Shown here: positions 23,314 through 32,231 of the stretch, in pieces | Numbering within the stretch: position 1 is the first letter of the stretch | Layout: each line of letters opens with the position of its first letter | Assembly (NCBI RefSeq): GCF_039548895.1 | Contig: NZ_JBCLVG010000001.1 | Reading direction: 5' to 3' (one strand) | Origin: Orlajensenia stereocauli | GTDB taxonomy: Bacteria > Actinomycetota > Actinomycetes > Actinomycetales > Microbacteriaceae | Length of the DNA: 64,000 nucleotides | Made by a program: the position numbers and the translations under genes | The notes under the pieces: generated by a model | What the model was told of the DNA's origin: nothing | Seen by the model: only the letters and a program-made list of their open reading frames with translations | Databases searched by the model: none

Positions 23314-26040
23314 TTAGCTCTCGCCCCCGGCGTTGCCGGTGGTTCCAGCGTTCACGTCGTGCAGCTTGTACTTCTCGATCGCCTGGGCAGGAAGGCTGCG
23401 GTCGACCTCGCCGCGCGAGGCAAGGAGTTCGAGAGCACGCACGACGACCGACGGCCCGTCGATCTTGAAGAAGCGTCGGGCGGCGGCGCGGGTGTCCGAG
23501 AAACCGAAGTCGTCGGCACCGAGGGTGGCGTACTGCCCGGGAACGAACTGGCGGATCTGGTCGGGAACCGCGTGCGAGAAGTCCGTCACGGCGACGAACG
23601 GACCCTGGGCTCCGGCCAGCTTCTGCCAGACGTACGGCGACCGAGGAGCGGCATCCGGGTTCAGGAAGTTGTGCGACTCGGCGGCGAGGCCGTCGCGTCG
23701 CAGCTCCGACCAGCTCGTGACGCTCCAGACGTCGGCGGAGACGCCCCAGTCCTCGGCGAGAAGCTTCTGAGCCTCGAGTGCCCACGGCACGGAGACGCCG
23801 GAGGCGAGCAGCTGCGTCTTCGGACCGGCCACCGTTCCGTCGGCCAGCTTGTAGATGCCGCGCACGACGCCTTCGACGTCGAGGTTCTCCGGCTCGGCGG
23901 GCTGGATGTACGGCTCGTTGTAGACCGTCAGGTAGTACATGACGTTCGGGTCGGTGTGCTCTCCGCCGTACATGCGCTCGAGGCCCGAGCGCACGATGTG
24001 CCCGAGCTCGTAGCCGTAGGCGGCGTCGTAGGCGACGACGGCCGGGTTCGTGGCGCTGAGCACCAGCGAGTGGCCGTCGGCGTGCTGGAGCCCCTCACCG
24101 GTGAGCGTGGTGCGACCGGCCGTCGCACCGATCATGAAACCGCGGGCCATCTGGTCGCCAGCAGCCCAGATCGCGTCGCCCGTGCGCTGGAAGCCGAACA
24201 TCGAGTAGAAGACGTACACGGGGATGAGGGGCTCGCCCTGCGTCGCGTACGAGGTTCCGATGTTCGTGAAGGCGGCGAGGGCACCGGCCTCGTTGATGCC
24301 GACGTGCAGGATCTGACCCTGCGGGCTCTCCTTGTAGGCCAGGAGCAGTTCGCGGTCGACCGAGGTGTAGTGCTGGCCGTTGGGGTTGTAGATCTTCGCG
24401 TTCGGGAAGAACGCGTCCATGCCGAAGGTGCGGGCCTCGTCGGGGATGATCGGCACGATGCGGTGGCCGAAGTCCTTGGAACGGATGAGGTCCTTGAGCA
24501 GGCGCACGAAGGCCATCGTCGTGGCGATCTCCTGCGTGCCGGAGCCCTTCTTGGCGATGGCGTAGGCGGAGTCGTCGGGCAGCGAGATCGCCGTGTGCTT
24601 CGTGCGACGCTCGGGCACGTAGCCGCCGAGGGCGCGACGGCGCTCCTGCAGGTACTGGATCGCCTCGTCCTGCTCGCCGGGGTGGTAGTACGGCGGGAGG
24701 TAGGGGTTCTCCTCGAGCTGCGCATCCGTGATCGGGATGTGCATGGCGTCGCGGAAGTCCTTGAGGTTCTCCAGCGTCATCTTCTTCATCTGGTGGGTCG
24801 CGTTGCGGCCCTCGAACGACGGTCCGAGGCCGTAGCCCTTGATCGTCTTCGCGAGGATGACAGTGGGCTGTCCCTTGTGCTCGCTGGCGGCCTTGAAGGC
24901 GGCGTAGATCTTCCTGTAGTCGTGGCCGCCGCGCTTGAGGCCCCAGATCTGGTCGTCGCTGAGGTCCTTGACGAGCTCGAGCGCACGAGGGTCGCGACCG
25001 AAGAAGTTCTCGCGCACGTAGGCGCCGTCCTCGGTCTTGTAGGTCTGGTAGTCGCCGTCGGGCGTGACGTTCATGAGGGTGCGGAGCGCACCGTCGTCGT
25101 CACGGGCGAGCAGGTCGTCCCACTCGCGGCCCCAGACCACCTTGATGACGTTCCAGCCGGCACCGCGGAAGAAGCTCTCGAGCTCCTGGATGATCTTGCC
25201 GTTGCCGCGCACGGGTCCGTCGAGTCGCTGCAGGTTGCAGTTGATGACGAAGTTGAGGTTGTCGAGACCGTCGTTCGCCGCGAGCTGCAGGGCTCCACGA
25301 CTCTCGACCTCGTCCATCTCGCCGTCGCCGAGGAACGCCCAGACCTGCTGGTCGCTGGCGTCCTTGATGCCGCGATTGGTCAGGTACTTGTTCGCCTGGG
25401 CCTGGTAGATGGCGTTGATCGGGCCGAGGCCCATCGACACCGTCGGGAACTGCCAGAACTCGGGCATGAGACGCGGATGCGGGTACGAGGACAGACCGTG
25501 GGGTGCCTGCGACTTCTCCTGGCGGAATCCGTCGAGCTGGTTCGCCGACAGGCGACCCTCGAGGAACGCGCGACCGTAGATGCCGGGGGAGGCGTGGCCC
25601 TGGACGAAGATCTGGTCGCCGCCGCCGGGGTGGTCCTGGCCGCGGAAGAAGTGGTTGAAGCCGACCTCGTAGAGCGACGCGGCTCCGGCGTAGGTCGAGA
25701 TGTGGCCGCCGACACCGATGCCGGGGCGCTGCGCGCGGTGCACGAGCACTGCCGCGTTCCAGCGCATCCAGGCGCGGTAGCGGCGTTCGACCTCTTCGTC
25801 ACCGGGGAAGGTCGGCTCGTTCTCGGGAGCGATGGTGTTGAGGTAGTCCGTCGTCGGCACCATCGGAACGCCGAGGTGCAGTTCCTTCGAGCGGCGCAGC
25901 AGGCTGAGGATGATCTCCCGAGCACGGCCGTGGCCCTCAGCGGCGACGAGGGCGTCGAGGGACTCTGTCCACTCGGCGGTTTCCTCCGGGTCTGAATCCA
26001 CATTCGTCACGGAATACGGATCCTGGTCGTTGACAGTCAC
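23314..26040 (-). CDS. aceE: Pyruvate dehydrogenase E1 component, homodimeric type
   Basis: Thiamine-diphosphate enzyme that decarboxylates pyruvate and acetylates the E2 lipoyl group. Its 908 residues match homodimeric AceE. The ThDP motif starts at GDGEMDEVESRGALQ and ends with NFVINCNLQRLDGPVRGN; the N-terminal part has FFRGQDHPGGGDQIFVQGHASPG. The GTG at 26040 has GAGAGG upstream; an in-frame ATG 126 bases earlier would add a tail not seen in the family. E2 and E3 partners are probably the genes at 51534 and 53181. The downstream fatty acid regulator and fab operon use its acetyl-CoA product. Confidence 0.96.
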   Translation of the reverse strand: MTVNDQDPYSVTNVDSDPEETAEWTESLDALVAAEGHGRAREIILSLLRRSKELHLGVPMVPTTDYLNTIAPENEPTFPGDEEVERRYRAWMRWNAAVLVHRAQRPGIGVGGHISTYAGAASLYEVGFNHFFRGQDHPGGGDQIFVQGHASPGIYGRAFLEGRLSANQLDGFRQEKSQAPHGLSSYPHPRLMPEFWQFPTVSMGLGPINAIYQAQANKYLTNRGIKDASDQQVWAFLGDGEMDEVESRGALQLAANDGLDNLNFVINCNLQRLDGPVRGNGKIIQELESFFRGAGWNVIKVVWGREWDDLLARDDDGALRTLMNVTPDGDYQTYKTEDGAYVRENFFGRDPRALELVKDLSDDQIWGLKRGGHDYRKIYAAFKAASEHKGQPTVILAKTIKGYGLGPSFEGRNATHQMKKMTLENLKDFRDAMHIPITDAQLEENPYLPPYYHPGEQDEAIQYLQERRRALGGYVPERRTKHTAISLPDDSAYAIAKKGSGTQEIATTMAFVRLLKDLIRSKDFGHRIVPIIPDEARTFGMDAFFPNAKIYNPNGQHYTSVDRELLLAYKESPQGQILHVGINEAGALAAFTNIGTSYATQGEPLIPVYVFYSMFGFQRTGDAIWAAGDQMARGFMIGATAGRTTLTGEGLQHADGHSLVLSATNPAVVAYDAAYGYELGHIVRSGLERMYGGEHTDPNVMYYLTVYNEPYIQPAEPENLDVEGVVRGIYKLADGTVAGPKTQLLASGVSVPWALEAQKLLAEDWGVSADVWSVTSWSELRRDGLAAESHNFLNPDAAPRSPYVWQKLAGAQGPFVAVTDFSHAVPDQIRQFVPGQYATLGADDFGFSDTRAAARRFFKIDGPSVVVRALELLASRGEVDRSLPAQAIEKYKLHDVNAGTTGNAGGES

Positions 26041-26258
26041 ACTCGACCTCTCATTTGGGGGCAGATCATGCCGCTGGGACGTGTCGTTGAACGCGCGGTC
26101 GGATTGCGTCCGCACAACTCGCCATCCTATTGATTCTATTTCTCCTCCGTGGCGCATCCGAACCACCGGCTATCGTTGCCATGGTCTGCCCGGGCCGTCC
26201 TCCGGGCTCCCGATCGGCGCCAGTCGGCGCCGCACGGGCCGAGGTAGGGAGACCGCTC

Positions 26259-26723
26259 ATGGATCTGCAGGTCGGCGATGAGGCCCCGCAGTTCACCTTG
26301 GTGAACCAGTACGGGGCGGATGTCTCCCTCGAGTCCTTCCGTGGGCGCCGCGCAGTGGCCATCGTGTTCTTCCCGCTCGCGTTCTCGCGCACCTGCTCGG
26401 GGGAACTGTGCGAGCTCCGTGACAACCTGGCGCTCTTTGCTGCAGAGGACGTGGAGCTGCTCGGCATCTCGGTGGACTCCAAGCACACTCTGCGGGCATG
26501 GGCGGAGGCCGAGGGCTTCGGCTTCGACCTGCTCGCCGACTTCTGGCCGCACGGGGCCGTGGCGTCGTCCTACGGAGCGTTCCTGTCCGAGCGGGGCTAC
26601 GCCGGGCGGTCGACCTTCCTCATCGACGCCGATGGCATCGTGCGCGCCCGCTTCGAGACAGAGCCGGGGGAGCCGCGGCCGTTGGCCGCCTACCGGGACG
26701 CCTTGGCCTCGCTCGGCCGCTGA
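26259..26723 (+). CDS. Peroxiredoxin, AhpE-like
   Basis: Thiol peroxidase reducing hydrogen peroxide and organic peroxides. The 154 residues hold the peroxidatic Cys46 in FFPLAFSRTCSGELCEL (P-x3-T-x2-C pattern); a second Cys is at 51, too near to be a classic resolving Cys, so a 1-Cys AhpE-type mechanism with an external thiol is likely. TAGGGAG lies upstream of the chosen ATG; an open frame starting 43 codons earlier lacks family similarity. It diverges from aceE. Confidence 0.92.
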   Translation: MDLQVGDEAPQFTLVNQYGADVSLESFRGRRAVAIVFFPLAFSRTCSGELCELRDNLALFAAEDVELLGISVDSKHTLRAWAEAEGFGFDLLADFWPHGAVASSYGAFLSERGYAGRSTFLIDADGIVRARFETEPGEPRPLAAYRDALASLGR

Positions 26724-26745
26724 CCGGCATCCGTCATCGCAGCGC

Positions 26746-27453
26746 TCAGCCGATGAGGCTGACCGCGCGGGCGATCACGAGCGCGAGGATGACGAAACCG
26801 CCGAACGACTCAAGAGACATCAGCAGCTTTGCACGGCTGGTGAGGGGCATGGCGTCGGTGGGGCTGAACGCCATCGAGTTGGAGAGGGAGAAGTAGAAGT
26901 AGTCGACGTAACTCGCCGTCCAATCGCTCGTGCCTGACGAACCCGCGGACACCTCGTCGATCGCGTCGTCGTCCTCGTCCTGCGGAAAGCGGAAGTCCGC
27001 CTTCGGGAGGTCGCTGCGCTTGGCCATCGTGCGGATGACGGGTCCGCCACGATCGATCTCCCAGTACAGCAGCGCGAACCCGATGACATTCGCGACCCAG
27101 ACCTGGAGCGCAGACTGGAGGAGCGACGGGCCCTCCTCGGACCCGCCCACCAGGAGCAGCAGGAGCGACACGATGGTGATCTGGTTGGAGAGCACGATGA
27201 CGATGGCGAGCGCGAGCGAGAGGGTGCGCGACCAGCGTGTCTGTCGCGACATGTGGTGCGGATTGATGGCGATGAGCGGGATGAGCAGCACGATCCCGAT
27301 CGCGACGGTCACATAGCGCTGCACGGTGATGAGGTCGTTGGGGAGGGCGCCGTAGAGGACGAGCGCCACCACGAGAGCGAACACGGCCGGCCAGCGATGC
27401 TCGATGCGGGCGGTGCGCGTCGTGTGCTGGGTGATCGTCGGCGTCCTCGGCAT
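26746..27453 (-). CDS. DUF1345 membrane protein, copy 2
   Basis: A 235-residue integral membrane protein with about five hydrophobic helices. The conserved C-terminal part SYVDYFYFSLSNSMAFSPTDAMPLTSRAKLL resembles the pore-loop-like segment of DUF1345 proteins, which some classify near potassium-channel folds. It is a close paralogue of the neighbouring gene at 27529, with the same acidic loop FRFPQDEDDDAI. Each copy has its own leaderless -10 element, so each can be expressed separately. Function unknown. Confidence 0.85.
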   Translation of the reverse strand: MPRTPTITQHTTRTARIEHRWPAVFALVVALVLYGALPNDLITVQRYVTVAIGIVLLIPLIAINPHHMSRQTRWSRTLSLALAIVIVLSNQITIVSLLLLLVGGSEEGPSLLQSALQVWVANVIGFALLYWEIDRGGPVIRTMAKRSDLPKADFRFPQDEDDDAIDEVSAGSSGTSDWTASYVDYFYFSLSNSMAFSPTDAMPLTSRAKLLMSLESFGGFVILALVIARAVSLIG

Positions 27454-27465
27454 CTGGTGAGTCTA
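27454..27465 (-). promoter_or_regulatory. -10 element, leaderless start of DUF1345 copy 2
   Basis: On the minus strand TAGACT (27465-27460), then CACCAG, then ATG. Confidence 0.6.
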
Positions 27466-27528
27466 TGGCCGGAGCGAACGGGTGCCGCTTGCCGCTGCAT
27501 CCGCTGTGCAGTCGGTGGAGAAGGCGGC

Positions 27529-28218
27529 TCAAGCGAGGATGTTGACAGCCCGGGCGATGACGAGTGCCAGGATCACGAAACTGCCGAACGCCTGCAGCAG
27601 ATTGAGCAGCTTGAAGCGGTGCGAGAGCGGCATCGCATCGGTCGCGCTGTACGCCATCGATGTCGACGCGGACGTGTACAGGTAGTCGACGAAGCTCGGC
27701 ATCCAGTCCTCGACCTTCGACGAACGCGTGGCGACCTCGGTGACCGCGTCGTCGTCCTCGTCCTGCGGGAAGCGGAAGTCAGCGGGCGGTAGCTGGTCGC
27801 GAGCGGTGAGTGCACGGGCGACGGGTCCGCCACGGTCGAGCTCCCAGTAGAGCAGCGCGAAGGCGATCGCATTCGTGACCCAGACCTGCAGGCTCGACAG
27901 CAGCAGTCCCGAGGTGTCGCGGGAGCCTGCCACGAGGTCCCCGATGAGGAAGACGATCGTGACCTGGTTCGATGCGACGAGGAGGAGCGCGAGCACGAGC
28001 CCGATGATGCGCGACCAGCGCGTCTCCTGATTCAGTCGTCGGGGGTTCATGATCACGAGCGGCACCATGAGCAGCAGGGCCAGCCCGATCACCACCAGCC
28101 GCTGCTCGGGGAACAGCGACGAGGGGAGGAAGGCGTACAGGGCGAGCGCCAACAGCAGCGCCACGGCGACGGGCCAGCGGTTCTCGGTCTGGGTCGTGCG
28201 ACTCGGGTGGCGCTCCAT
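27529..28218 (-). CDS. DUF1345 membrane protein, copy 1
   Basis: A 229-residue paralogue of the protein encoded at 26746, in tandem and separated by 75 bases. Shared stretches include RWPVAVALLLALALYAFLP, FALLYWELDRGGPVARAL, FRFPQDEDDDAV and SFVDYLYTSASTSMAYSATDAMPL. The N-terminal loop and the residues before the pore-like segment differ most. Five or so transmembrane helices are expected. The two may form a heteromer. The gene diverges from tRNA-Val. Confidence 0.85.
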   Translation of the reverse strand: MERHPSRTTQTENRWPVAVALLLALALYAFLPSSLFPEQRLVVIGLALLLMVPLVIMNPRRLNQETRWSRIIGLVLALLLVASNQVTIVFLIGDLVAGSRDTSGLLLSSLQVWVTNAIAFALLYWELDRGGPVARALTARDQLPPADFRFPQDEDDDAVTEVATRSSKVEDWMPSFVDYLYTSASTSMAYSATDAMPLSHRFKLLNLLQAFGSFVILALVIARAVNILA

Positions 28219-28231
28219 GGCGGCGAGTCTA
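28219..28231 (-). promoter_or_regulatory. -10 element, leaderless start of DUF1345 copy 1
   Basis: On the minus strand TAGACT (28231-28226) ends seven bases before the ATG, the same hexamer as at copy 2. Confidence 0.6.
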
Positions 28232-28271
28232 GGCGCGCTCCGGTATCATCGGACGCAGCCTCGCGCGTCGA

Positions 28272-28344
28272 GGGCCTTTAGCTCAGTTGGTAGAGCGCCA
28301 CGTTTACACCGTGGATGTCATCGGTTCGAGCCCGGTAGGGCCCA
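28272..28344 (+). tRNA. tRNA-Val (TAC)
   Basis: A 73-nt cloverleaf: acceptor 28272-28278 with 28337-28343, discriminator A28344, anticodon stem 28298-28302 with 28310-28314, anticodon TAC at 28305-28307, T-arm 28320-28336. CCA is not encoded. Confidence 0.95.
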
Positions 28345-28395
28345 CTCCCTCCTCACCCCGTCATGGCGGTCGTCCTGGCTGGCCATCGTGTCCGA

Positions 28396-28410
28396 TAGCC
28401 TGCGGAGATC
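28396..28410 (+). promoter_or_regulatory. -10-like element of EamA transporter
   Basis: TAGCCT at 28396-28401 lies nine bases before the GTG. GGAG within the gap could serve as a very short-leader ribosome site. Confidence 0.45.
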
Positions 28411-29343
28411 GTGACGAATTCATCAGGCACCGTCGCGCACAGCTCCGGTATCCGAGGGGTCATCCCGATCGTCATCGCAGCGCTGCTGTGGGGCACCACC
28501 GGGACCGCAGCTCATTTCCTGCCCGACGATGCGAGTCCACTCGCCACGGGCGCGGCGACCATGTTCATCGGCGGCGTGCTCCTCTTCGGCGTCTCGATGC
28601 GGGGAGCAGTGGCAGCCCTCCGCGATCGACGCGGCCTCGGTTGGCTGCTGGTCGGGTCGCTCGGGGTCTTCGCCTACCCGCTGGCGTTCTACTCCTCGAT
28701 GCACCTGGCGGGCGTCGCCATCGGTACCGTCGTGTCCCTCGGGGCTGCTCCTGTGTTCGCCGCCATCCTCGAGTTCCTCGTCGATCGACGCCGGGTGTCG
28801 CTGCGGTGGGCTCTCGCGACGACGGTGGCCGTCGTGGGCGTCGTGCTCTTGGCGACAGGCGGATCGACGGGAACGGATGCCGCGGCATCCGTCTGGGGAG
28901 TGCTGCTGGGGCTGGTGGCGGCCTTCAGCTATGCGCTCTACACCTTCGCGAGCGAGCTGGCGATCGGGGCCGGGCATGCGTCGCGCTCGGTGATGGGCGC
29001 CCTGTTCGGCGTCGGCGCGGTGCTGCTGGCTCCCGTGCTTCTGGTCTTGGGCGGGCCGCTGTTGCAGAGCGGATCGAGCATTGCGATCACCGGCTACCTG
29101 GCGCTCGGGCCGATGTTCCTGGCCTACCTGCTCTTCGGCGCGGGCCTGCGCTGGGTGCGCAGCAGCACCGCCACGGTGATCACGCTCATCGAGCCCGCTG
29201 TCGCGACGGTTCTGGCTGTGGTTATCGTGGGCGAGCGCTTCGATCTGCTCGGTTGGCTCGGCCTGGCGCTCGTCGCCGTCGGGATCCTGTTGCTCGTTCT
29301 GCCCCGGCGCGGGCCGACCGCCCTGGACGCGCCGCGACTCTGA
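28411..29343 (+). CDS. EamA/DMT family transporter
   Basis: A 310-residue membrane protein with ten hydrophobic helices in two EamA repeats (about 14-145 and 158-300). The first helix, GVIPIVIAALLWGTTGTAAHFLP, is typical. The second repeat ends with FGAGLRWVRSSTATVITLIEPAVATVLAVVIVGE, the usual signature before helix ten. Members export amino acids, metabolites or drugs; no substrate can be assigned. It is unrelated in detail to the DMT protein at 8341. Confidence 0.85.
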   Translation: MTNSSGTVAHSSGIRGVIPIVIAALLWGTTGTAAHFLPDDASPLATGAATMFIGGVLLFGVSMRGAVAALRDRRGLGWLLVGSLGVFAYPLAFYSSMHLAGVAIGTVVSLGAAPVFAAILEFLVDRRRVSLRWALATTVAVVGVVLLATGGSTGTDAAASVWGVLLGLVAAFSYALYTFASELAIGAGHASRSVMGALFGVGAVLLAPVLLVLGGPLLQSGSSIAITGYLALGPMFLAYLLFGAGLRWVRSSTATVITLIEPAVATVLAVVIVGERFDLLGWLGLALVAVGILLLVLPRRGPTALDAPRL

Positions 29344-29354
29344 GTGGCCGACGA

Positions 29355-29366
29355 TAAGGTTGATCC
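29355..29366 (+). promoter_or_regulatory. -10 element, leaderless start of Nif3-like gene
   Basis: TAAGGT at 29355-29360, six bases, then GTG at 29367. Confidence 0.6.
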
Positions 29367-30188
29367 GTGCCGACTTCCCTCTCCGACGTGCTCCAGGTTG
29401 TGCAGGAACTCTGGCCCGTCGAGAACGCTGAATCGTGGGATGCCCCCGGCCTGGTGACGGGTGATCCGTCAGCACCTGTCGAACGGATGCTGCTCGCGGT
29501 CGATGCCGTCGGCGTCATCATCGACGAGGCCATCGCCACGGAGAGCGACCTGCTGCTCGTGCACCACCCGCTGCTGCTGCGCGGTGTGACGAGCATCGCG
29601 GAGGATCGCTACAAGGGCTCGCTTCTGAGCCGGCTGATCCGCGCGGACTGCGCCCTGCTCGCGGCGCACACGAATGCCGACATCGTCGAACGTGGCACCA
29701 GTGCCGTGTTGGCGGATGCCATCGGTCTCGTCGACGCGCTCCCCATCGTTCCCGGTGCCGAGCCCGATACAGGCCTCGGCCGCGTCGGCCGGCTCGCGAC
29801 GCCCACGACCCTGGGCCGCTTGGCGCGGGCACTCGCGGAGCTCCTGCCGGCGACGGCGTCCGGCATCCGCGTGTCTGGAGAGTACGACGCACCCGTGGAG
29901 ACCATCGCGCTCTGCGGTGGGGCAGGCGACTCGCTGCTCGGACACCCCGAGGTCACCGCCGCTGACGTCTACATCACGGCAGACCTGCGGCACCACCCCG
30001 CTTCGGAGTCGCGTGAGCAGGCCGTGCTCGGCGGCCGCGGCCCTGCACTCATCGACGTCTCGCACTGGGCCAGCGAGTGGCTCTGGCTCGACGCGGCCGC
30101 GGAGCAACTCCGATCAGCACTTCCGGAGCTCGAGGTGACGGTGAGCGACCTGCGCACCGATCCCTGGGACTTCGTCATCGTCCAGTAA
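29367..30188 (+). CDS. Nif3-like dinuclear metal centre protein
   Basis: A 273-residue member of the Nif3/YbgI family, whose members form toroidal hexamers with a dinuclear metal site. Metal-ligand motifs are visible: LLVHHPLLLRG (about 52-62), AAHTNADIVERG (about 98-109) and, near the C-terminus, DVSHWASEW. The biochemical role is unsettled; GTP cyclohydrolase I-like activity has been claimed for some members. The GTG start is supported by the -10 element. It ends 22 bases before the zinc-ribbon gene, and the pair is commonly conserved in actinobacteria. Confidence 0.9.
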   Translation: MPTSLSDVLQVVQELWPVENAESWDAPGLVTGDPSAPVERMLLAVDAVGVIIDEAIATESDLLLVHHPLLLRGVTSIAEDRYKGSLLSRLIRADCALLAAHTNADIVERGTSAVLADAIGLVDALPIVPGAEPDTGLGRVGRLATPTTLGRLARALAELLPATASGIRVSGEYDAPVETIALCGGAGDSLLGHPEVTAADVYITADLRHHPASESREQAVLGGRGPALIDVSHWASEWLWLDAAAEQLRSALPELEVTVSDLRTDPWDFVIVQ

Positions 30189-30210
30189 TGCATCACCAGA
30201 GGAGAACCAC

Positions 30211-30948
30211 GTGAAGGCCACCCCCACGGAGCAGAAGGAACTTCTGCGTCTGCAGGCCATCGACACCCGCGTGCAGCAGCTGACCCACCTGCTGGCGAAC
30301 CTGCCAGAGGACAAGGCTCTGGCCGCCCTCGCGTCGAAGTCCGAGGACGTGCGCCGGCGCCTCATCGGCGCCGTCGGCGAGCTCGACGACGCCAAGCTCG
30401 AGCTGACCCGTCTCGAGTCCGACGTTGCCGTTGTCGAAGCCCGCATCGCCCGCGACAACGACCGCGTGCAGCACACGGCATCAGTCAAGGACATCCAGGC
30501 ACTCGAGTCGGAACTCCTCGCCCTGCGCAAGCGTCAGGGCGATCTCGAGGAGATCGAGCTGAGCGTCATGGAGCGGGTCGAGGACAAAGAGGCCATTGTC
30601 GCCGAGATCGAGAGCGAGCGTGCCGCCCTCGCCGATGAGGCCAGCGTGACCACCCAGGAGCGCGATCGGAGCAAGGCCGCTCACGAGGGGACGCGCGCTG
30701 AACTGGCGCGCGACCGCGAGGCCGTGTCCAGCGGAGTTCCCGAGGCCCTCCGCGACCTGTACGAGAAGCGCCGCACTGTGAACGGCGGCGTCGGTGCCGC
30801 CCTCATGCAGGCGCGCACGTGCCTGGGCTGCAACATGTCGCTCACGGGATCCGACCTCGAGACCGTGCGCACTGCGCCCGCCGACGAGGTGCTGTTCTGC
30901 CCGGACTGTGGACGCATCCTGGTGCGCACCGAGGAATCGGGCATCTAG
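30211..30948 (+). CDS. Coiled-coil protein with C4 zinc ribbon
   Basis: A 245-residue protein. Residues about 8-180 are a long charged alpha-helical coiled coil. The C-terminal zinc ribbon (zf-RING_7 type) has the pairs CLGCNM and CPDCGR about 25 residues apart. Such proteins are suggested to bind nucleic acid or act as scaffolds; the function is unknown. AGAGGAG lies upstream of the GTG. It is probably cotranscribed with the Nif3-like gene and ends just before RNase P RNA. Confidence 0.88.
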   Translation: MKATPTEQKELLRLQAIDTRVQQLTHLLANLPEDKALAALASKSEDVRRRLIGAVGELDDAKLELTRLESDVAVVEARIARDNDRVQHTASVKDIQALESELLALRKRQGDLEEIELSVMERVEDKEAIVAEIESERAALADEASVTTQERDRSKAAHEGTRAELARDREAVSSGVPEALRDLYEKRRTVNGGVGAALMQARTCLGCNMSLTGSDLETVRTAPADEVLFCPDCGRILVRTEESGI

Positions 30949-30973
30949 TCCCTGCGCTGTAGGATTGCTCCTC

Positions 30974-31334
<361 letters not shown>

Positions 31335-31350
<16 letters not shown>

Positions 31351-31397
31351 ACTCTCTCGCTCGCTGCGCTCCCTCGTTCGCGAGCGGGTCGGCTGAT
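31335..31397 (+). other. Alternative hairpin overlapping the rnpB 3' end
   Basis: ATCAGCCGACCC (from 31335), which includes the 3' strand of P1, can pair over 12 bases with GGGTCGGCTGAT (31386-31397). The downstream arm is nearly a copy of the RNA's own 5' strand (GAGCGGGTCGGC against GAGTGGGTCGGC). It may act as a terminator or a 3'-processing signal. Confidence 0.6.
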
Positions 31398-31454
31398 GGA
31401 CTGTGCTTGTCTGGCGCCGCTTCGCGACGCGGGCGGCCCACTCACCACCTCGGT

Positions 31455-31484
31455 CGCTGAGGCCCTGACGGAGTCCGCGGTCGA
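31455..31484. repeat. Half copy of the dispersed palindrome
   Basis: CGCTGAGGCC...GAGTCCGCGGTCGA matches the left arm of the elements at 5632 and 40663. The right arm is degenerate, replaced by a small GC hairpin (ACCGGCGGTTCGCCGG, about 31493-31508). It lies between convergent rnpB and kdpE and may end both transcripts. Confidence 0.55.
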
Positions 31485-31514
31485 CACCCGGCGACCGGCG
31501 GTTCGCCGGCTGGC

Positions 31515-32231
31515 TCAGTTCGGCGCCGGCTCCTCGTCTGGCACGAACCTGTAGCCCATGCCGGACTCCGTGAGGAGGTAGCGCGGATGCGCCGGATCCG
31601 GCTCCAGCTTCTTGCGCAGCTGAGAGACGTAGAGCCGCAGGTAGCCGGTGTCGTTCGTGTACTGCGGCCCCCACACCTCGGTGAGCAGCGTCGTGCGCGT
31701 GACGAGTCGACGGGGGCTCCGCACGAGCACCTCGAGCATCTTCCACTCCGTCGGGGTCAGCCGCACGATGGCGGGCTCGGCCGACGAACCGGCATCCGGC
31801 GCTCGAAGCACCTGGTGGGCCGCGAGGTCGACCGTGATGTCGCCGAAGCGCACGACCGGTTCGTCGCTCTGGGCCGGGGTGCGACGGGTGAGCGCACGGA
31901 TGCGTGCCAGCAGTTCGTCGATCGCGAAGGGCTTGGTCACGTAGTCGTCGGCGCCGGCGTCGAGGGCATCGACCTTGTCCGCGGAGTCGGCGCGGCCCGA
32001 CACCACGAGGATCGGCACGGCGCTCCAGCCCCGCACGGCGACGATCACGTCGATGCCCGTGAGGTGCGGCATGCCGAGGTCGAGCACGATGAGGTCCGGA
32101 TGCTGCGCCGCGGCCTCGCTGATCGCCTGCCGTCCATCGTGCGCGACGGCCACCTCGTAGCCGTGCGCCGTCAGCGTGATGCCCAGTGCCCGCAGGATCT
32201 GGGGGTCGTCGTCGGCGATGAGGATCTTCAC
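31515..32231 (-). CDS. kdpE: KdpE response regulator (OmpR family)
   Basis: Transcription activator of the kdp operon, 238 residues. The receiver domain has IADDD at 5-9 and the phosphorylation Asp in LIVLDLGMPHLTG (about 51), with the conserved Lys in VTKPF. The winged-helix domain contains LTPTEWKMLEVLVRSPRRLVTR and the terminal YVSQLRKKLEPDPAHPRYL. The GTG start immediately follows the kdpD stop, so the two are coupled. It is the last gene of the kdp operon. Confidence 0.95.
   Translation of the reverse strand: MKILIADDDPQILRALGITLTAHGYEVAVAHDGRQAISEAAAQHPDLIVLDLGMPHLTGIDVIVAVRGWSAVPILVVSGRADSADKVDALDAGADDYVTKPFAIDELLARIRALTRRTPAQSDEPVVRFGDITVDLAAHQVLRAPDAGSSAEPAIVRLTPTEWKMLEVLVRSPRRLVTRTTLLTEVWGPQYTNDTGYLRLYVSQLRKKLEPDPAHPRYLLTESGMGYRFVPDEEPAPN

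Noticed and set aside
26130..26258. N-terminal extension of the peroxiredoxin
   Set aside because: No similarity to the family and no ribosome site; the later ATG has one.
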